From Lachnospiraceae bacterium (GTDB taxonomy: Bacteria > Bacillota > Clostridia > Lachnospirales > Lachnospiraceae): a stretch of DNA of 6,136 nt. Below, in pieces: positions 5,720 to 6,136 of this stretch. Under the pieces are notes generated by a model, which was given only the letters and a program-made list of their open reading frames with translations, did not search any database and was not told the origin of the DNA. Each line of letters starts with the position of its first letter. Position 1 is the stretch's first letter. The stretch is from NCBI GenBank assembly GCA_003520205.1, contig DOVG01000281.1, positions 1-6,136 of the forward strand. Direction: 5' to 3'. The position numbers and the translations under genes are program-made.

Positions 5720-6136
5720 CTACTTCCTTACTATCTCATGAATGCTGTTAAGTCCCTTATTTGTAGTAACTACTACTACGCTGTCTCCTATCTCAAGGCT
5801 ATCACGTCCACCGGGTCTTATAATCGTTCCTTTTCTGTTTATACAGCATATGAGAGTATTATCTATAATATCTAAATCTTTAAGCTCTGTTCCAGCATAC
5901 TCAAAATCCTGCCCTACTGCAAGTTCCAGAGCTTCTACTTTATTATTCATTATCTGATACAGCGCTTCAACTTCACTACCTATGGAGTTCTGCATCGACC
6001 TTACATATCCTGCTATATAGTCAGTCGTTATAGACTTTGTACTGATTATATTTCCAACCGGAAGCTCTGTAACAAGATCTTCATATGAATTCCTATGAAC
6101 ACGCGTAATTACTTTAATCTTTGTATTCAGCTTATC
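5720..6136 (-). CDS. trkA: TrkA, potassium uptake regulatory subunit (C-terminal part, cut by window edge)
   Basis: The frame is open from the right edge (6136) to the stop at 5720-5722, giving 138 residues that begin DKLNTKIKVITRVHRNSYED. These match the C-terminal third of the double-RCK TrkA (about 450 residues): the end of the second Rossmann domain (KVITRVHRN, then a PVGNIISTKSITTDYI segment), the linker helix YVRSMQNSIGSEVEALYQI, and a final RCK C-domain ending VVVVTTNKGLNSIHEIVRK. The Met encoded at 5993-5995 is internal to this conserved region (in RSMQNS), so a 91-residue protein starting there would be a false short gene. TrkA forms the cytoplasmic gating ring for TrkH, which follows directly. 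The N-terminal RCK domain and any promoter or c-di-AMP riboswitch lie outside the window. Confidence 0.92.
   Translation of the reverse strand, partial: DKLNTKIKVITRVHRNSYEDLVTELPVGNIISTKSITTDYIAGYVRSMQNSIGSEVEALYQIMNNKVEALELAVGQDFEYAGTELKDLDIIDNTLICCINRKGTIIRPGGRDSLEIGDSVVVVTTNKGLNSIHEIVRK
5723..5729 (-). promoter_or_regulatory. Ribosome binding site of trkH, embedded in trkA
   Basis: Minus-strand AAGGAAG immediately precedes the trkA stop codon (5720-5722) and is 7 nt from the trkH ATG (5713-5715). It fixes the trkH start and suggests coupled translation of trkA and trkH. Confidence 0.75.

Noticed and set aside
5720..5995. A 91-residue protein starting at the ATG complementary to 5993-5995
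   Set aside because: The frame stays open to the window edge and the upstream residues continue the conserved TrkA sequence, so this Met is internal to a larger trkA gene.

Overview
The window looks like chromosomal DNA of a low-to-moderate GC anaerobic Firmicute, most likely a Lachnospiraceae-type Clostridia. This rests on gene content, strong AAGGAG-type ribosome binding sites, AT-rich codon use, and protein sequences resembling Roseburia/Butyrivibrio/Eubacterium homologues. The taxonomic call is inference from recognition, not a database match.

Layout: (1) Positions 1-116 are a gene-free leader containing two hairpins, followed by a plus-strand gene (117-785) for an orotate-phosphoribosyltransferase-like protein whose PRPP loop lacks the usual acidic pair. 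(2) Positions 786-853 hold a 19-bp perfect hairpin that terminates transcription from both sides, because the rest of the window is transcribed leftward on the minus strand. (3) The minus-strand cluster, in transcription order from the right edge, is: the C-terminal end of trkA (5720-6136, cut by the window edge), trkH (4243-5715), a second and divergent TrkH/KtrB-type channel gene (2856-4241), a polysaccharide pyruvyl transferase-family gene (1536-2738), and a short single-RCK ktrA/trkA-type gene (854-1492). No stretch over 300 bases lacks a gene. The longest minus-strand gap is 2739-2855, which carries a dispersed-repeat fragment.

Function: the cluster appears to encode two potassium-uptake systems side by side. 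The long TrkA (double RCK) with TrkH is a Trk-type pair. The 461-residue channel with the 212-residue single-RCK protein is a Ktr-type pair. trkA, trkH and ktrB are tightly packed (4 nt and 1 nt gaps) and are probably translationally coupled. The Ktr-type pair is split by the pyruvyl transferase gene, whose sampled base composition is clearly more AT-rich than its neighbours and which has a repeat fragment just upstream. It therefore looks like a later insertion into a ktrB-ktrA unit.

I see no phage, CRISPR, transposase, tRNA or rRNA sequence and no clear new system. The most interesting points are the interrupted Ktr pair, the altered PRPP loop of the phosphoribosyltransferase-like protein, and the structured leader at the left edge.
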